Source: Streptomyces diastaticus subsp. diastaticus (GTDB lineage Bacteria > Actinomycetota > Actinomycetes > Streptomycetales > Streptomycetaceae). Taken from it: a stretch of DNA of 64,000 nucleotides. The translations under genes and the position numbers were made by a program. This document shows, piece by piece, positions 34,497 through 44,700 of the stretch. Location of the stretch: contig NZ_BLLN01000005.1 of NCBI RefSeq assembly GCF_011170125.1, positions 2,108,001 through 2,172,000 of the forward strand, read 5' to 3'. A model generated the notes under the pieces. It was given only the letters and a program-made list of their open reading frames with translations, ran no database searches and had not been told where the DNA came from. Position 1 is the first letter of the stretch. Each line of letters starts with the position of its first letter.

Positions 34497-34722
34497 CCCG
34501 CCATGCTGCCAGGTCCACCGGATTCGACGGCGCGCCCTGTCCACAGCCGGGCCCTCCGATCTTATTGATCACATGAAGCAGTGTGCGGCGGTGGACCGCC
34601 CGCCGGGAATCCCGGCCCGCTCGGATACGTTCGATCCATTGCCACCGGGCGGCTCAGCCCGGCGGAGTTCACCGCGTGTGTCCGTCCGGGCACACGGCAG
34701 GACGATCGAGGAGCGTCGGGAC

Positions 34723-34980
34723 ATGTCGGGCACCGTGACGATGTACAGCACCACCTGGTGCGGATACTGCCGCCGGCTGAAGGGCCAGATGGACCGCGAG
34801 GGCATCGCGTACGAAGAGGTCAACATCGAGCACGACCCGGAGTCGGCGGCGTTCGTGGAGAAGGCGAACGGCGGGAACCAGACCGTGCCGACGCTGCGGG
34901 TCGTCCCGGCGGCCGGCGGTGAGCCGGTGGTGATGACCAACCCGAGCCTCGCCCAGGTGAAGCAGGCGCTCGGCGCCTGA
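34723..34980 (+). CDS. mrx1: mycoredoxin (glutaredoxin-like)
   Basis: An 85-residue thioredoxin-fold protein with active site WCGYCRRLKGQM and the cis-proline TVPTL. Mycoredoxin reduces mixed disulfides between proteins and mycothiol, the actinobacterial thiol. The redox Cys are Cys13 and Cys16. GAGGAG precedes the ATG. Confidence 0.93.
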   Translation: MSGTVTMYSTTWCGYCRRLKGQMDREGIAYEEVNIEHDPESAAFVEKANGGNQTVPTLRVVPAAGGEPVVMTNPSLAQVKQALGA

Positions 34981-35054
34981 TCCCGGGCCGGTGCCGCCCG
35001 GTCGCATCATCACCGGATGCGGCCGGGGGGCCGGGGCCCGGCCACCGGGTCGGC

Positions 35055-35999
35055 TCAGCGGCTGACGCCGGGTTTGGGGAGGGGCTCGCCGTACCAGAGT
35101 TCGATGAGGCGGGCGGCGATGGAGATGCCGTAGGGCGGACGGACCTCGCCGGACTCGAAGGCCGCGCGGAGTTCCTCGCGGGAGAACCAGCGGGCCTCCT
35201 CGATCTCTTCGCCGTCCACGGTGATGTGCGGGGAGGTGGCCTTGGCCGTGAAGCCCAGCATGAGGCTGGACGGGAAGGGCCAGGGCTGGCTGGCCACGTA
35301 GGTGACCTCGCCGACGGTCACGCCGGCCTCCTCGAAGACCTCTCGGCGGACCGACTCCTCGATGGCCTCCCCCGGCTCGACGAAGCCCGCCAGGGTGGAG
35401 AAGCGGCCTTCGGGCCAGTGGACCTGCCGGCCGAGCAGCGCCCTGTCCTGGTCGTCGGTGACCAGCATGATGACGGCCGGGTCGGTGCGCGGGTAGTGCT
35501 CGGCGCCGCAGGCGGGGCAGCGGCGGATGTGGCCGGCTGCGGCGATGACGGTGCGTTCGCCGCAGCGGGAGCAGAAGCGGTGCAGGCGCTGCCAGTTCTC
35601 CAGGGCCACCGCGTGGACGAGCAGACCGGCGTCGCGCGGGGAGAGCAGCAGCCCCGCTTCGCGCAGGCCGGCGGCGCGGGCCGACTGGTCGAAGCGGCCG
35701 GGCAGGGAGTCCTTCTGGAGGGCGAAGTAGCTCACGCCGTCCTCGTCGCAACCGAGGAAGTACCGGTGAGAGCGGGTGAGGGGGGCCTCGAAGGTGGGCG
35801 TCATCACCAGTTCGGTGGTGCCGTCCTCGGTCTCGTCGATGAGGGCCTGACCGCCGGAGACCACGAAGACCCGGGTGGTGGGGTGGCTCCAGGCGGCGGC
35901 CAGCCATGCCTCGTCGAGGCGGTGGTGGGCAGCCCGGTCGATGCCGCTGGGCGCGGTGAGCGGCAGCGGTTCTTTGGGCTCGTGGGTCCAGGTGGTCAC
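35055..35999 (-). CDS. nudC: NAD(+)/NADH diphosphatase
   Basis: A 314-residue NudC. The zinc ribbon CSRCGERT...CPACG lies at about residues 145-170, the perfect Nudix box GFVEPGEAIEESVRREVFEEAGV follows, and the NADH-specific SQPWPFPSSLMLGF is present. It cleaves NADH or NAD-capped RNA into NMN(H) and AMP. Start GTG at 35999 (VTTWTHEPKEPLPL) with GGAA upstream. Third in a minus-strand run with M20 and adnB. Confidence 0.94.
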   Translation of the reverse strand: MTTWTHEPKEPLPLTAPSGIDRAAHHRLDEAWLAAAWSHPTTRVFVVSGGQALIDETEDGTTELVMTPTFEAPLTRSHRYFLGCDEDGVSYFALQKDSLPGRFDQSARAAGLREAGLLLSPRDAGLLVHAVALENWQRLHRFCSRCGERTVIAAAGHIRRCPACGAEHYPRTDPAVIMLVTDDQDRALLGRQVHWPEGRFSTLAGFVEPGEAIEESVRREVFEEAGVTVGEVTYVASQPWPFPSSLMLGFTAKATSPHITVDGEEIEEARWFSREELRAAFESGEVRPPYGISIAARLIELWYGEPLPKPGVSR

Positions 36000-36141
36000 A
36001 GTGGGTTCCAACTCCCCGGTGGCGTGGGTGATTCCGTGCGTCCTGCCGGGGTGACCGGGGCCGGGCGCGGGGTGCGGTCGCTCCCGGTCCGCGGGGGAGG
36101 CGGTGTCGGGGTGGCCGGCGGTGGAGGCGGAGTGGGGCGGC

Positions 36142-37545
36142 TCAGGGGGCATGGCTCCCCTGCTCGGCGAGGTCGCCCCAGAGGTGGGCGGCGGTTTCCA
36201 CGCCCTTCATGAGCAGGTCGAGCTCGACCTTCTCGTTGGGGGCGTGCCAGCCGTCGGACGGCACGGAGATGCCGAGGAAGAGGACAGGCGCGCCGAGTAC
36301 GTCCTGGAGGTCGGCGGCGGGGCCCGAGCCGCCTTCGCGGGTGAAGAGGACGGGCTGCTGGAAGGCACGGCTCATGGCACGGACGACGGACTGGAGGGCG
36401 GGATGGTCGAGCGGGGTCAGGCAGGGGCGGGTGGCGCCGCCGAAGGTCACGGTGTGGCCGATGCCTGCGGGGAGGCGTTCCGCGATCCAGGCGCGGACCT
36501 GCTTCTCGATCTGGGCGGGGTCCTGTCCGGCCACCAGCCGGAAGGAGAGCTTCAGCATCGCGGTGGCGGGGATGATCGTCTTGCCGCCGGGGCCCTGGTA
36601 GCCGCCGCCGATGCCGTTGACCTCGGCGGTGGGGCGCGCCCAGATGCGCTCCAGCGTGGTGTGGCCGGCTTCGCCGCTGGTGGCGTGGGACTTGGCCGTG
36701 CGCAGCCACTGTTCCTCGTCGAAGGGCAGTTCGGCGAAGAGGGCGCGTTCCTGGTCGGTCAGAGGGATCACGCCGTCGTAGAAGCCGGGGACGGCGACAG
36801 CGCCGCGGTCGTCGTGGAGCGCGGCGACGAGCCGGGCCGCCTCGGTGGCCGGGTTGGGCACGGCTCCGCCGAAGGAGCCGGAGTGGATGTCCTGGCCGGG
36901 GCCGGTGAGCGTGACCTCACAGTCGATGAGCCCGCGCATGCCGGTGCAGACGGTGGGGGTGTCCTCGGACCACATGCCGGTGTCGGAGACGAGCACGGTG
37001 TCGGCGGTCAGCCGGTCGCGGCGCTCCTCGATGAGCTGCCGGAAGTGCGGGGAGCCCGACTCCTCCTCGCCCTCGATGAGCAGCTTGAGGCTGAGGGCGG
37101 GGCTGGTGCGGCCGGTCGCGGCGAGGTGGGCGCGCAGGCCGAGGGTGTGGAAGAAGACCTGGCCCTTGTCGTCGGCCGCACCTCGCCCGTACATCCGGCC
37201 GTCCCGGACCACGGGGTCGAACGGGTCGGTGTGCCAGCCGTCCTCGCGGGCGGCGGGCTGCACGTCGTGGTGGCCGTAGACGAGGGCGGTGGGCGCGTCC
37301 GCGTCGTCGGAGGGCCAGGAGGCGAAGACGGCGGGGGCGCCGGCCGTCGGCCATATCTCGACGACGGGGAAGCCGGTCTCGCGGAGCTTGGCCGCCAGCC
37401 ATTCCGCGCTGCGGAGTACGTCGGCCGCGTGCTCGGGCTGGGCCGAGACGGACGGGATGCGCAGCCACTCGGCGAGGTCGTCGAGGAAGGCTGCGCGGTG
37501 GTTCTCGATGTACGTGCGGACGGCGTTGTCCAAGGTCTCGCTCAT
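36142..37545 (-). CDS. M20-family dipeptidase
   Basis: A 467-residue zinc peptidase. Metal ligands: GHHDVQPA (His, Asp nearby), GRGAADDKGQ (bridging Asp), the catalytic pair in LIEGEEESGS, SDTGMW and, near the end, DGWHAPNEKVEL. The internal dimerisation domain (GPGQDIHSGSFGGAVPNPA) is typical of the dipeptidase CPDA subgroup. It starts nine bases after adnB stops, so it is in the same operon. Confidence 0.92.
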   Translation of the reverse strand: MSETLDNAVRTYIENHRAAFLDDLAEWLRIPSVSAQPEHAADVLRSAEWLAAKLRETGFPVVEIWPTAGAPAVFASWPSDDADAPTALVYGHHDVQPAAREDGWHTDPFDPVVRDGRMYGRGAADDKGQVFFHTLGLRAHLAATGRTSPALSLKLLIEGEEESGSPHFRQLIEERRDRLTADTVLVSDTGMWSEDTPTVCTGMRGLIDCEVTLTGPGQDIHSGSFGGAVPNPATEAARLVAALHDDRGAVAVPGFYDGVIPLTDQERALFAELPFDEEQWLRTAKSHATSGEAGHTTLERIWARPTAEVNGIGGGYQGPGGKTIIPATAMLKLSFRLVAGQDPAQIEKQVRAWIAERLPAGIGHTVTFGGATRPCLTPLDHPALQSVVRAMSRAFQQPVLFTREGGSGPAADLQDVLGAPVLFLGISVPSDGWHAPNEKVELDLLMKGVETAAHLWGDLAEQGSHAP

Positions 37546-37554
37546 GTCAAGAGC

Positions 37555-40500
37555 CTATCGGGCGGTGGCTGTGGACTGGTCCGGTGGTTCGCCCGCCTCC
37601 TGCGTCGCCCGGGGCGCTCCGGAAGACCCTGGCGCCAGTTCCGGGGCCGGCCCGGGAACGGTGCCGAGGAGGATGTGCTCGATCTCTCGCCGGCCGGGAA
37701 GGTGGCGGGGGCGGACGGTCTCCCCGGTACGGATGTGGACGAAGGCGGCGGTGACCGCCGCGAGGGGCAGCCGGTGGTGCTCGGCCCACGCCAGTCGGTA
37801 GATGGCGAGCTGGAGCGGGTCGGCGTCGCGGGTGTGGCTGGTCTTCCAGTCCACGATCTCGTAACGGGGCGTGGTGGGGTCGGTGGTGTCGCCGGTGCCC
37901 GGTTCGATCCGGTAGACGGCGTCCATGCGGCCGCGGACGGTCCGCCCGGCGAGGGTCAGCTGGAAGGGCACCTCGACGCCGAGAGGGGTGCGATGGGCGT
38001 ACTCGGTGTGTTCGAAGGCTTCCTTGAGGGCTTCGAGGTCGTGCTCGTCGGCGATGTCGGCGTCGCGGCCGGGCAGCTCGTCCGGGTCGAGCATCGGCAG
38101 CTGGACGTCCTCGAAACGGGATTCCACCCAGGCGTGGAAGCGGGTTCCGCGCCGGGCGGCCGGTTGCGGTGGACGCGGCATGGGCCGGGCCAGCTCCGCG
38201 GCGAACCCCTCGGGGTCGGCGGCGAGCCGCATCAGCTCGGAGGCGGTCAGCGAGGCGGGCAGCGGCACCTCGCGGATGTCTGCGCGGGCCCGCAGCAGCT
38301 CGCCCTGGAGCGCCTCCAGGTCCTGGTCCCAGGAGTGGATGAGGCGGGCCTCCTCCGGGGTGGGGTCTGCCGGGGCGGTGGCCGGACCTGGCTGGTGCGC
38401 GGCCGCCGGGCGAGGCCCGGTGGAAGTGCGGGCGGCAGCCTCCGTTCCGTCGGAGGGCGGGGCTTCGGTGGCGGCCTCGTCGGGCACGGCGGGGCCGGCG
38501 GCTCCCCCGCCGTCCGAGGTCGGGGTAGCCGGACGGGCGGTGGCCCAGGATTCCCAGTCCCCTTCTTCGTACTCCTCGGGGTGCTCCTCGCCCTCGGGCT
38601 CCGGTTCTGGTTCCGGGGCTGGGGGGAGGTCGTCCGCTCCGTCTGTCGTGTACGCGGTCTCGAGCAGCGCGCCCGGGCCTGCGGCGGCAGCGGGATTCCC
38701 GCCGGTGGGTGTCCCGGCGGAGTCCGCGGCCAGAGCGTCGAGGTGGGCGTGGACGGTGGCGGCGGCGGCTTCGCGCCGGCTGAGGGCGACCGGGTCCAGC
38801 GGGAGCGGCCAGGCGAGGTCGGCAGTGGGCTCCGCCAGCGCCGGGTTCTCGGCGTCGGCCTCCGGGCGCTCCGCCCACACCTCCGTCTCCCCATGTCCGG
38901 CGAGGCAGTGGTCGTGCAGGGCGAGCAGGAAGTCGGAGGGGCCCCGGGGCCGCTTCTGGGTGGGTCCCCACCAGTGGCCCGAGCCGAGCAGCAGTTTCCG
39001 GGGCCGGGTGAAGGTGACGTATCCCAGGCGCAGTTCCTCGGTGTGCTGGTGGTCGCGCATCGCCTCCTGGAAGGCTTTGAGGCCCTTGGCGTTCAGGGCG
39101 CCGACGCCGGGCAGGGTGGCGGCGTCACCCCGCAGCGGGTGCGGCAGGACACGGGGCTGGGCCGTCCATCTCTCGCGGCCCTGTTCGCTGGGGAACTGCT
39201 TGGCGACCAGGCCCGGCACGACGACGACGTCCCATTCCAGGCCCTTGGACTTGTGGGCGGTGAGGACCTTGACCGTGTTCTCCCCGCCGGGCAGGGCGTT
39301 GTCGAGGCCCTTCTCGTACTGGGCGGCTGTGCGCAGGAAACCGAGGAACGCGAGGAGGGAGGCGTCCTTCTCCTGTGCGGCGAAGGAGGCGGCGACGTCC
39401 AGGAAGTTGGAGAGCGTCTCCCGGCGGCGGGCGGCGAGTGCCTGCGGGGAGGCGGAGAGTTCCACCTCCAGGCCGGTGGTGGTCAGGACGCGGTGCAGAA
39501 CGTCCATGAGTGGGTCGGCCAGGGAGCGGCGCAGGTCGCGGAGTTCGGTGGCGAGCTGTGCGTACCGGACGCGGGCCTCGGCGGAGAAGGGCAGGCCGTC
39601 GTCGGCGGAGCCGTCGAGAAACGTGTCCAGGGCGTCGGCGAGGGAGATGACCTCGGCCGGGTCGACGCCCTCCACGGCTTCGGCGAGCCGCCGGTCCGGG
39701 TCGTCGCCGTCCGGGCGGTCACGGCGTACGAGGAGCCGGGCTCGGCGGCCGAGGAGGGCGAGGTCGCGGGGGCCGACGCGCCAGCGGGGGCCGGTGAGCA
39801 GACGTACCAGGGAGGCGTTGGCGCCGGGGTCCTGGAGCACTTCGCAGACGGCGACGAGGTCGGCGACCTCCGGCAGGTGGAGCAGGCCGGAGAGGCCGAC
39901 CACCTCGACGGGGACGTCCCGGTCGACCAGGGCACTCTGGATCGCGCCGAAGTCGCCGGCTGTCCGGCACAGCACGGCGATCTCACCGGGTGGTGTCCCG
40001 GTGTCGACGAGGTGCGCGATCTGGTCGCCGAGCCAGGTGAGCTCCTGGGCGTGGGTGTCGAGGAGTGCGCAGCGGACGATGCCGTCGTGTTCGGCGCCGG
40101 GGGCGGGCCGCAGGGCTTCGACGCCGGTGTGCAGGGCGCGCAGCGGGGCGGCCATGGTGTTGGCGAGGTCGAGGAGGCGGCCGCCGCTGCGCCGGTTCTC
40201 GCTGAGGGAGAAGCGGGTGGCCGCAGTGCCGTCGGCGGCCGGGAAGTGCTCGGGGAAGTCGTCGAGGTTGGCGACGGAGGCGCCGCGCCATCCGTAGATG
40301 GCCTGGCAGGGGTCGCCGACGGCGGTGACGGGGTGGCCGGTGCCGTGGCCGAACAGACCGGCGAGCAGGATGCGCTGGGCGACCGAGGTGTCCTGGTACT
40401 CGTCGAGGAGAACGACGCGGAACTCCTCGCGGAGCAGCGCGCCCACCGCCGGGTGGCTGTCGGCGAGGGTGGCGGAGAGGGCGATCTGGTCGCCGAAGTC

Positions 40501-41235
40501 GATGAGGTCACGGTCGCGTTTGGCGGTGCGGTACTGCTCGACGAGTCCGGCCAGATCGTGGCGGGCGCGGGCGACCTCTGGAAGTTTCCGCAGGTCGGGA
40601 TTGGTGAGCGGAGTACTCTCCAGGGTTTCGAGCAGTTCCTCGTCATGGCGGCGCAGCCGCTGCGGGGCGGTCAGGTGCTCGGAGAGTTCGCCGTCGAGGG
40701 CGAGGAGGTCCCCCACCAGATCGGGGAAGGAACGCGTCAGGGCGGGGTGGGTGCCGGGCGCCTCCCGCAGGACCCGGGCGGCGAGCTGGAAGCGGGTGGC
40801 GTCGGCGAGCAGGCGGGTGCTCGGTTCCAGACCGAGCCGGAGGCCGTGGTCGGTGAGGAGCCGCCCGGCGAAGGCGTGGTAGGTGGAGATGACCGGTTCG
40901 CCGGGGCTGTGGCCGTCCTCGGGTCCGGCGCCGGGGGGAGCGAGCGGCTCGGGTTCGGTGACGCCGGCCTGGGCCAGTGCTTTGCGGACGCGTTCGGCGA
41001 GTTCGCCCGCGGCCTTGTTGGTGAAGGTCAGGCCGAGGACCTCTTCGGGGGCCACTTGGCCGGTGCCGACGAGCCAGACGACGCGGGCCGCCATCACCGT
41101 GGTCTTGCCCGAGCCCGCGCCGGCGACGATCACCTGTGGGGCGGGCGGCGCGGTGATGCAGGCCGTCTGCTCAGGGGTGAACGGGATGCCGAGCAACTCC
41201 TTGAGCTGCTCGGGGTCGCTGATACGTGCGGGCAT
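37555..41235 (-). CDS. adnB: AdnB-type helicase-nuclease
   Basis: A 1226-residue protein. A UvrD-like motor: Walker A GAGSGKTT (39-46), LTFTNKAAGELAERV, motif II LLDEYQDTSVAQR, GDPCQAIYGWRGA, TAHKSKGLEWDVVVVPGL. A long P/E/D-rich linker lies around residues 810-960. The RecB-type nuclease at the C-terminus reads RGTRFHAWVE, MDAVYRIE, EIVDWKTS and QLAIYRLAW. Pairs with AdnA to resect double-strand breaks in actinobacteria in place of RecBCD. Start MPARISDP; the frame is open upstream. Confidence 0.93.
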   Translation of the reverse strand: MPARISDPEQLKELLGIPFTPEQTACITAPPAPQVIVAGAGSGKTTVMAARVVWLVGTGQVAPEEVLGLTFTNKAAGELAERVRKALAQAGVTEPEPLAPPGAGPEDGHSPGEPVISTYHAFAGRLLTDHGLRLGLEPSTRLLADATRFQLAARVLREAPGTHPALTRSFPDLVGDLLALDGELSEHLTAPQRLRRHDEELLETLESTPLTNPDLRKLPEVARARHDLAGLVEQYRTAKRDRDLIDFGDQIALSATLADSHPAVGALLREEFRVVLLDEYQDTSVAQRILLAGLFGHGTGHPVTAVGDPCQAIYGWRGASVANLDDFPEHFPAADGTAATRFSLSENRRSGGRLLDLANTMAAPLRALHTGVEALRPAPGAEHDGIVRCALLDTHAQELTWLGDQIAHLVDTGTPPGEIAVLCRTAGDFGAIQSALVDRDVPVEVVGLSGLLHLPEVADLVAVCEVLQDPGANASLVRLLTGPRWRVGPRDLALLGRRARLLVRRDRPDGDDPDRRLAEAVEGVDPAEVISLADALDTFLDGSADDGLPFSAEARVRYAQLATELRDLRRSLADPLMDVLHRVLTTTGLEVELSASPQALAARRRETLSNFLDVAASFAAQEKDASLLAFLGFLRTAAQYEKGLDNALPGGENTVKVLTAHKSKGLEWDVVVVPGLVAKQFPSEQGRERWTAQPRVLPHPLRGDAATLPGVGALNAKGLKAFQEAMRDHQHTEELRLGYVTFTRPRKLLLGSGHWWGPTQKRPRGPSDFLLALHDHCLAGHGETEVWAERPEADAENPALAEPTADLAWPLPLDPVALSRREAAAATVHAHLDALAADSAGTPTGGNPAAAAGPGALLETAYTTDGADDLPPAPEPEPEPEGEEHPEEYEEGDWESWATARPATPTSDGGGAAGPAVPDEAATEAPPSDGTEAAARTSTGPRPAAAHQPGPATAPADPTPEEARLIHSWDQDLEALQGELLRARADIREVPLPASLTASELMRLAADPEGFAAELARPMPRPPQPAARRGTRFHAWVESRFEDVQLPMLDPDELPGRDADIADEHDLEALKEAFEHTEYAHRTPLGVEVPFQLTLAGRTVRGRMDAVYRIEPGTGDTTDPTTPRYEIVDWKTSHTRDADPLQLAIYRLAWAEHHRLPLAAVTAAFVHIRTGETVRPRHLPGRREIEHILLGTVPGPAPELAPGSSGAPRATQEAGEPPDQSTATAR

Positions 41236-41794
41236 GCCAGCGAGGCTAGCGCCGCTGGAGGACAGCCGGTCTCCGGGCAGCAGAGGGAAAGAGCGTTCTG
41301 CCTGGTCACAGGGGTGGAGGCGGAGGTTGTGGGGTCGGTCACCGGGGGCTGGCCGATGGGGGCGTGCGCCGGTCGTGCCGCCTCGTCCCCGTCCGGCGCG
41401 CCTGCGCGACGCCCTGTCCGCCGGGACGGCACCGTGGGTCTCTGGGACGAGAGGGCGCGTCACTGGCTCCGCTCATCGGAAGGCCCCCGGACCACTTGCG
41501 TACCGAAAACCGTGAAGTCACCGCCGGCCCCACCGGAGCTTCCCCACAGATCGCGGCTCTCCAGGCCGCGGCTCCCCAGGCCGCGGCTCCCCAGGCCGCG
41601 GCTCCCCAGGCCGCGGCTCCCCAGGCCGCGGCTCCCCAGGCCGCGGCTCCCCGAGCCGCGGCTCCCCGAGCCGCGGCTCCCCAGGCCGCGGCTCCCCAGG
41701 CCGCGGCTCCCCAGGTCACGGCTCCCCAGGTCACGGCTCCCGGCTCCCCGAGCGAGGGGAGCCGGTGCCTCCAGCCCGCCGGGGGTGCCCCCGC
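41236..41794. other. 559-bp gap between adnA and adnB
   Basis: No supported gene. The central 190 bp is a 15-bp tandem repeat; the rest is unremarkable GC-rich sequence. A long gap between two subunits of one enzyme is unusual. Confidence 0.7.
41552..41740. repeat. 15-bp minisatellite, about 12.6 copies
   Basis: Plus-strand unit CGCGGCTCCCCAGGC. About nine copies match exactly or with one change; two have CGAGC for CAGGC, and the last two have CACGG for CGCGG. Each full unit contains the palindrome CCGCGG, so single strands could fold. The frames through it would encode QAAAP or GLGSR repeats, but no gene supports them. Confidence 0.95.
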
Positions 41795-44700
41795 TCACTC
41801 CACCACCTGCCGCCCTTCGTCCCTGGCGCTGCACGAGGAGCGGAAGGAGCAATGGACGCAGTGCTGTCCGGTGGTCGGGGTGAAGCGTTCGTCGAGGACC
41901 TTGCCGGCCGCGGTGGCCAGCAGGTCGCCGACCCAGTCGCCGTCGGGCGAGGGCTGCTGCTGCACCCGGGGCAGGGCTTCGCCGCCCGCCTTCTTGGGCG
42001 CGGCCTGGCGCAGGTGGACCAGTTCGGCGCCGCCGGACTGCGGGCGTACGCCGTCGAAGAGCGGGTCGACGGCGCCCTCCGCGACGGCGAGCTGGTAGAC
42101 GGCGAGCTGGGGGTGGTGGGCGACCTCGGCTGCGGTGGGGGCCTGCTTGCCGGTCTTGAAGTCGACGACGTAGGCCCGGCCGCGCGGGTCCTGCTCGACC
42201 CGGTCCATGCTGCCCCTGATGCGCACCTCGTAGGGTCCGGCGCCCAGCGTGACGTCGAAGTCGTGTTCGCTGGCGACGGGGGTGCGACCGGCCCGGTCGA
42301 GGGTGTGCCACCGCAGGAAGCGCTCCAGGGCCTGGCGGGCGTTCTCCTTCTCCTGCACGGATTTCCAGGGCGCGTCGAAGGCGAGCGCGTCCCAGACCGA
42401 GTCGAGGCGTTCCATGAGCACGTCGAGGTCGGCCGGGGTACGGCCGGAGGCGACCTCGTCGGCGAGGACGTGGACGACGTTGCCGAAGCCCTGAGCGGCC
42501 GTGGCGGGGGCGTCGGCCTTGACCTCGCGGCCGAGGAACCATTGCAGGGCGCAGGTGTTGGCGAGCTGGTCGAGGGCGCTGCCGGAGAGGACGACGGGGG
42601 CGTCGCGGTCCCGCAGCGGCACCTCCGAGCGGGTCGGCTCGCGCATCCCCCACCAGCGGTCGGGGTGCGCGGTGGGGACGAGGGGGCGGCCGTCCTCGTC
42701 GGTGAGGGCGGCCAGCCTCGCGAGGCGGTGCGCGGCGGCCTGGCGGAGCGTGTCGGAGACCCGGGGGTCCACCGTGGTGGCGCGCAGTTCGGCGACAAGG
42801 GCCGCCACCGAGAGGGGGCGGCGGGGCCGGGAGGAGACGTCCTTCGGCTCGACACCGAGTTCGGTGAGGAAGCGCGAGGGCTGGTCGCCGTCCTCGGCGG
42901 GTGCCTTGACCGCGGTGACGACGAGGCGCTCGCGGGCACGGGTGGCGGCGACGTAGAAGAGGCGGCGTTCCTCGGCGAGGAGCGCGCCGGGGGGCAGGGG
43001 CTCGGCGAGGCCGTCACGTCCGATGCGGTCGGCCTCCAGCAACGAGCCACGGCGGCGCAGGTCCGGCCAGACGCCCTCCTGTACTCCCGCGACGACGACG
43101 AGCTGCCACTCCAGACCCTTGGCGCGGTGCGCCGTCATGAGCCGTACGGCGTCGGGGCGGGCGGCCCGGCGGGTGAGGGTGTCGGCGGCGATGTCCTGCG
43201 CCTCGGTCTCGGCGAGGAAGTTGAGGGCGCCCCGGCCTCCGGTGCGTTCCTCGGCGCGGGCTGCGGTGGCGAAGAGGGCGCAGACGGCGTCGAGGTCGCG
43301 GTCCGCGTTGCGCCCTGCGGCGCCGCCCCGGCGCGCGGACCGTTCCAGGCGCTGCGGCCAGGTGGTGCCGTCCCACAGCTCCCAGAGTGCCTCCTCGGCG
43401 CTGCCGCCCTTGGCCAGGAGGGTGCGGGCGCGGCGCAGCAGTTCACCGAGGAGACGCGCGCCGTGGGCGTACCCCTCGTGGGTGACGAGCCGTTCCGGTT
43501 CGGCGAGCGCCCGCGCGAGCAGGGTGTCGGAGGGCGGTGGGAGTGGATTGCCGGCGGCCCGCTCCTCGTCGCGCAGGGCGCGTCCGAGCCGGCGTTGGTC
43601 GGCGGCGTCGAGGGCGGCGAGCGGCGAGGCCAGCAGGGTGAGGGCGGTCTCGGTGTCGAGCCAGGCGGGCGCCGCGCCTGCGGGGCCGTGTCCGGGTCCG
43701 GGGTCGGCCGCGGGGTCCGCGTCCTCGGCGGCCCGGTCGTGGAGGGCCGCGGTGGCGGCGGCGCGCAGGGCGGTGAGGAGCGGGGCGACGGCGGGCTCGT
43801 GGCGCAGCGGGAGGTCGTTGCCGTCGATGTCCAGCGGGACGCCCGCGGAGGTGAGGGCCCGGCGGACGGCGGGGATGGTGTGGCCGCCGGAGCGCACCAG
43901 AACCGCCATCTCTCCCCACGGAACGTCCTCCTCCAGGTGGGCGCGGCGCAGGATGTCGGCGATGTTGTCGAGTTCGGCACCGGCGGTGGGGTACGTGTAG
44001 GCCTCGACGCGGCCCCCGTCCCGGGCCGGGCTGAGGGAGCGATGAGCACGGACGGTGTCGGCGGGGAGCCTGGTCAGCGGCATCCGGCGGGTGAGGAACC
44101 GGGTGGCGTCGACCAGGTGTGCGCCGGAGCGGCGTCCGGTGGTGAGCACGGCGACGGGTGCGGGCGCGCCGTCGGCGCGGCGGAAGCTCTCGGGGAATTC
44201 CAGGATGCCGTTCACGTCGGCACCCCGGAAGGCGTAGATCGACTGGTCGGGGTCGCCGAAGGCGACCAGGGTGCGTCCGCCGCCCGCGCCGGGCGCGGCG
44301 GGGCCCTGGTTTCCGGCGAGCGCCCGCGCCAGTCGGACCTGGGCGGGGTCGGTGTCCTGGTACTCGTCCACGTAGACGGCGTCGTAGGCGTCGGCGAGCT
44401 GCCGGGCGGTCTCCGGCCGTTCGGCGAGCAGGACGGCGCGGTGGACCAGTTCGGCGTAGTCGAGGGTGCCCTGGGCGTCGAGCAGGTCGAGGTACTCCGC
44501 GAGGAAGGAGGCGGCGGCGGACCAGTCGGGGCGGCCGCCGCGCCGGGCGAATTCGGCGAGGGCGTCGGGGCCGAGGCCGAGTTCGCGGGAGCGGGCGAGG
44601 ACGGCGCGGACCTCGTCGGCGAAGCCTCGGGTGGTGAGGCAGGCGCGCAGTTCGTCGGGCCAGTGCACGCGGGCGCGTCCGTGGCGTGCGAGTTCGATCT

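Noticed and set aside
41552..41740. CRISPR array
   Set aside because: The repeat is contiguous with no spacers and there are no cas genes.
36103..41883. 1926-residue plus-strand open frame
   Set aside because: It lies opposite the M20 peptidase and AdnB genes, which have full motif sets. The repetitive PRLPRPRLP end is the minisatellite read in another frame.
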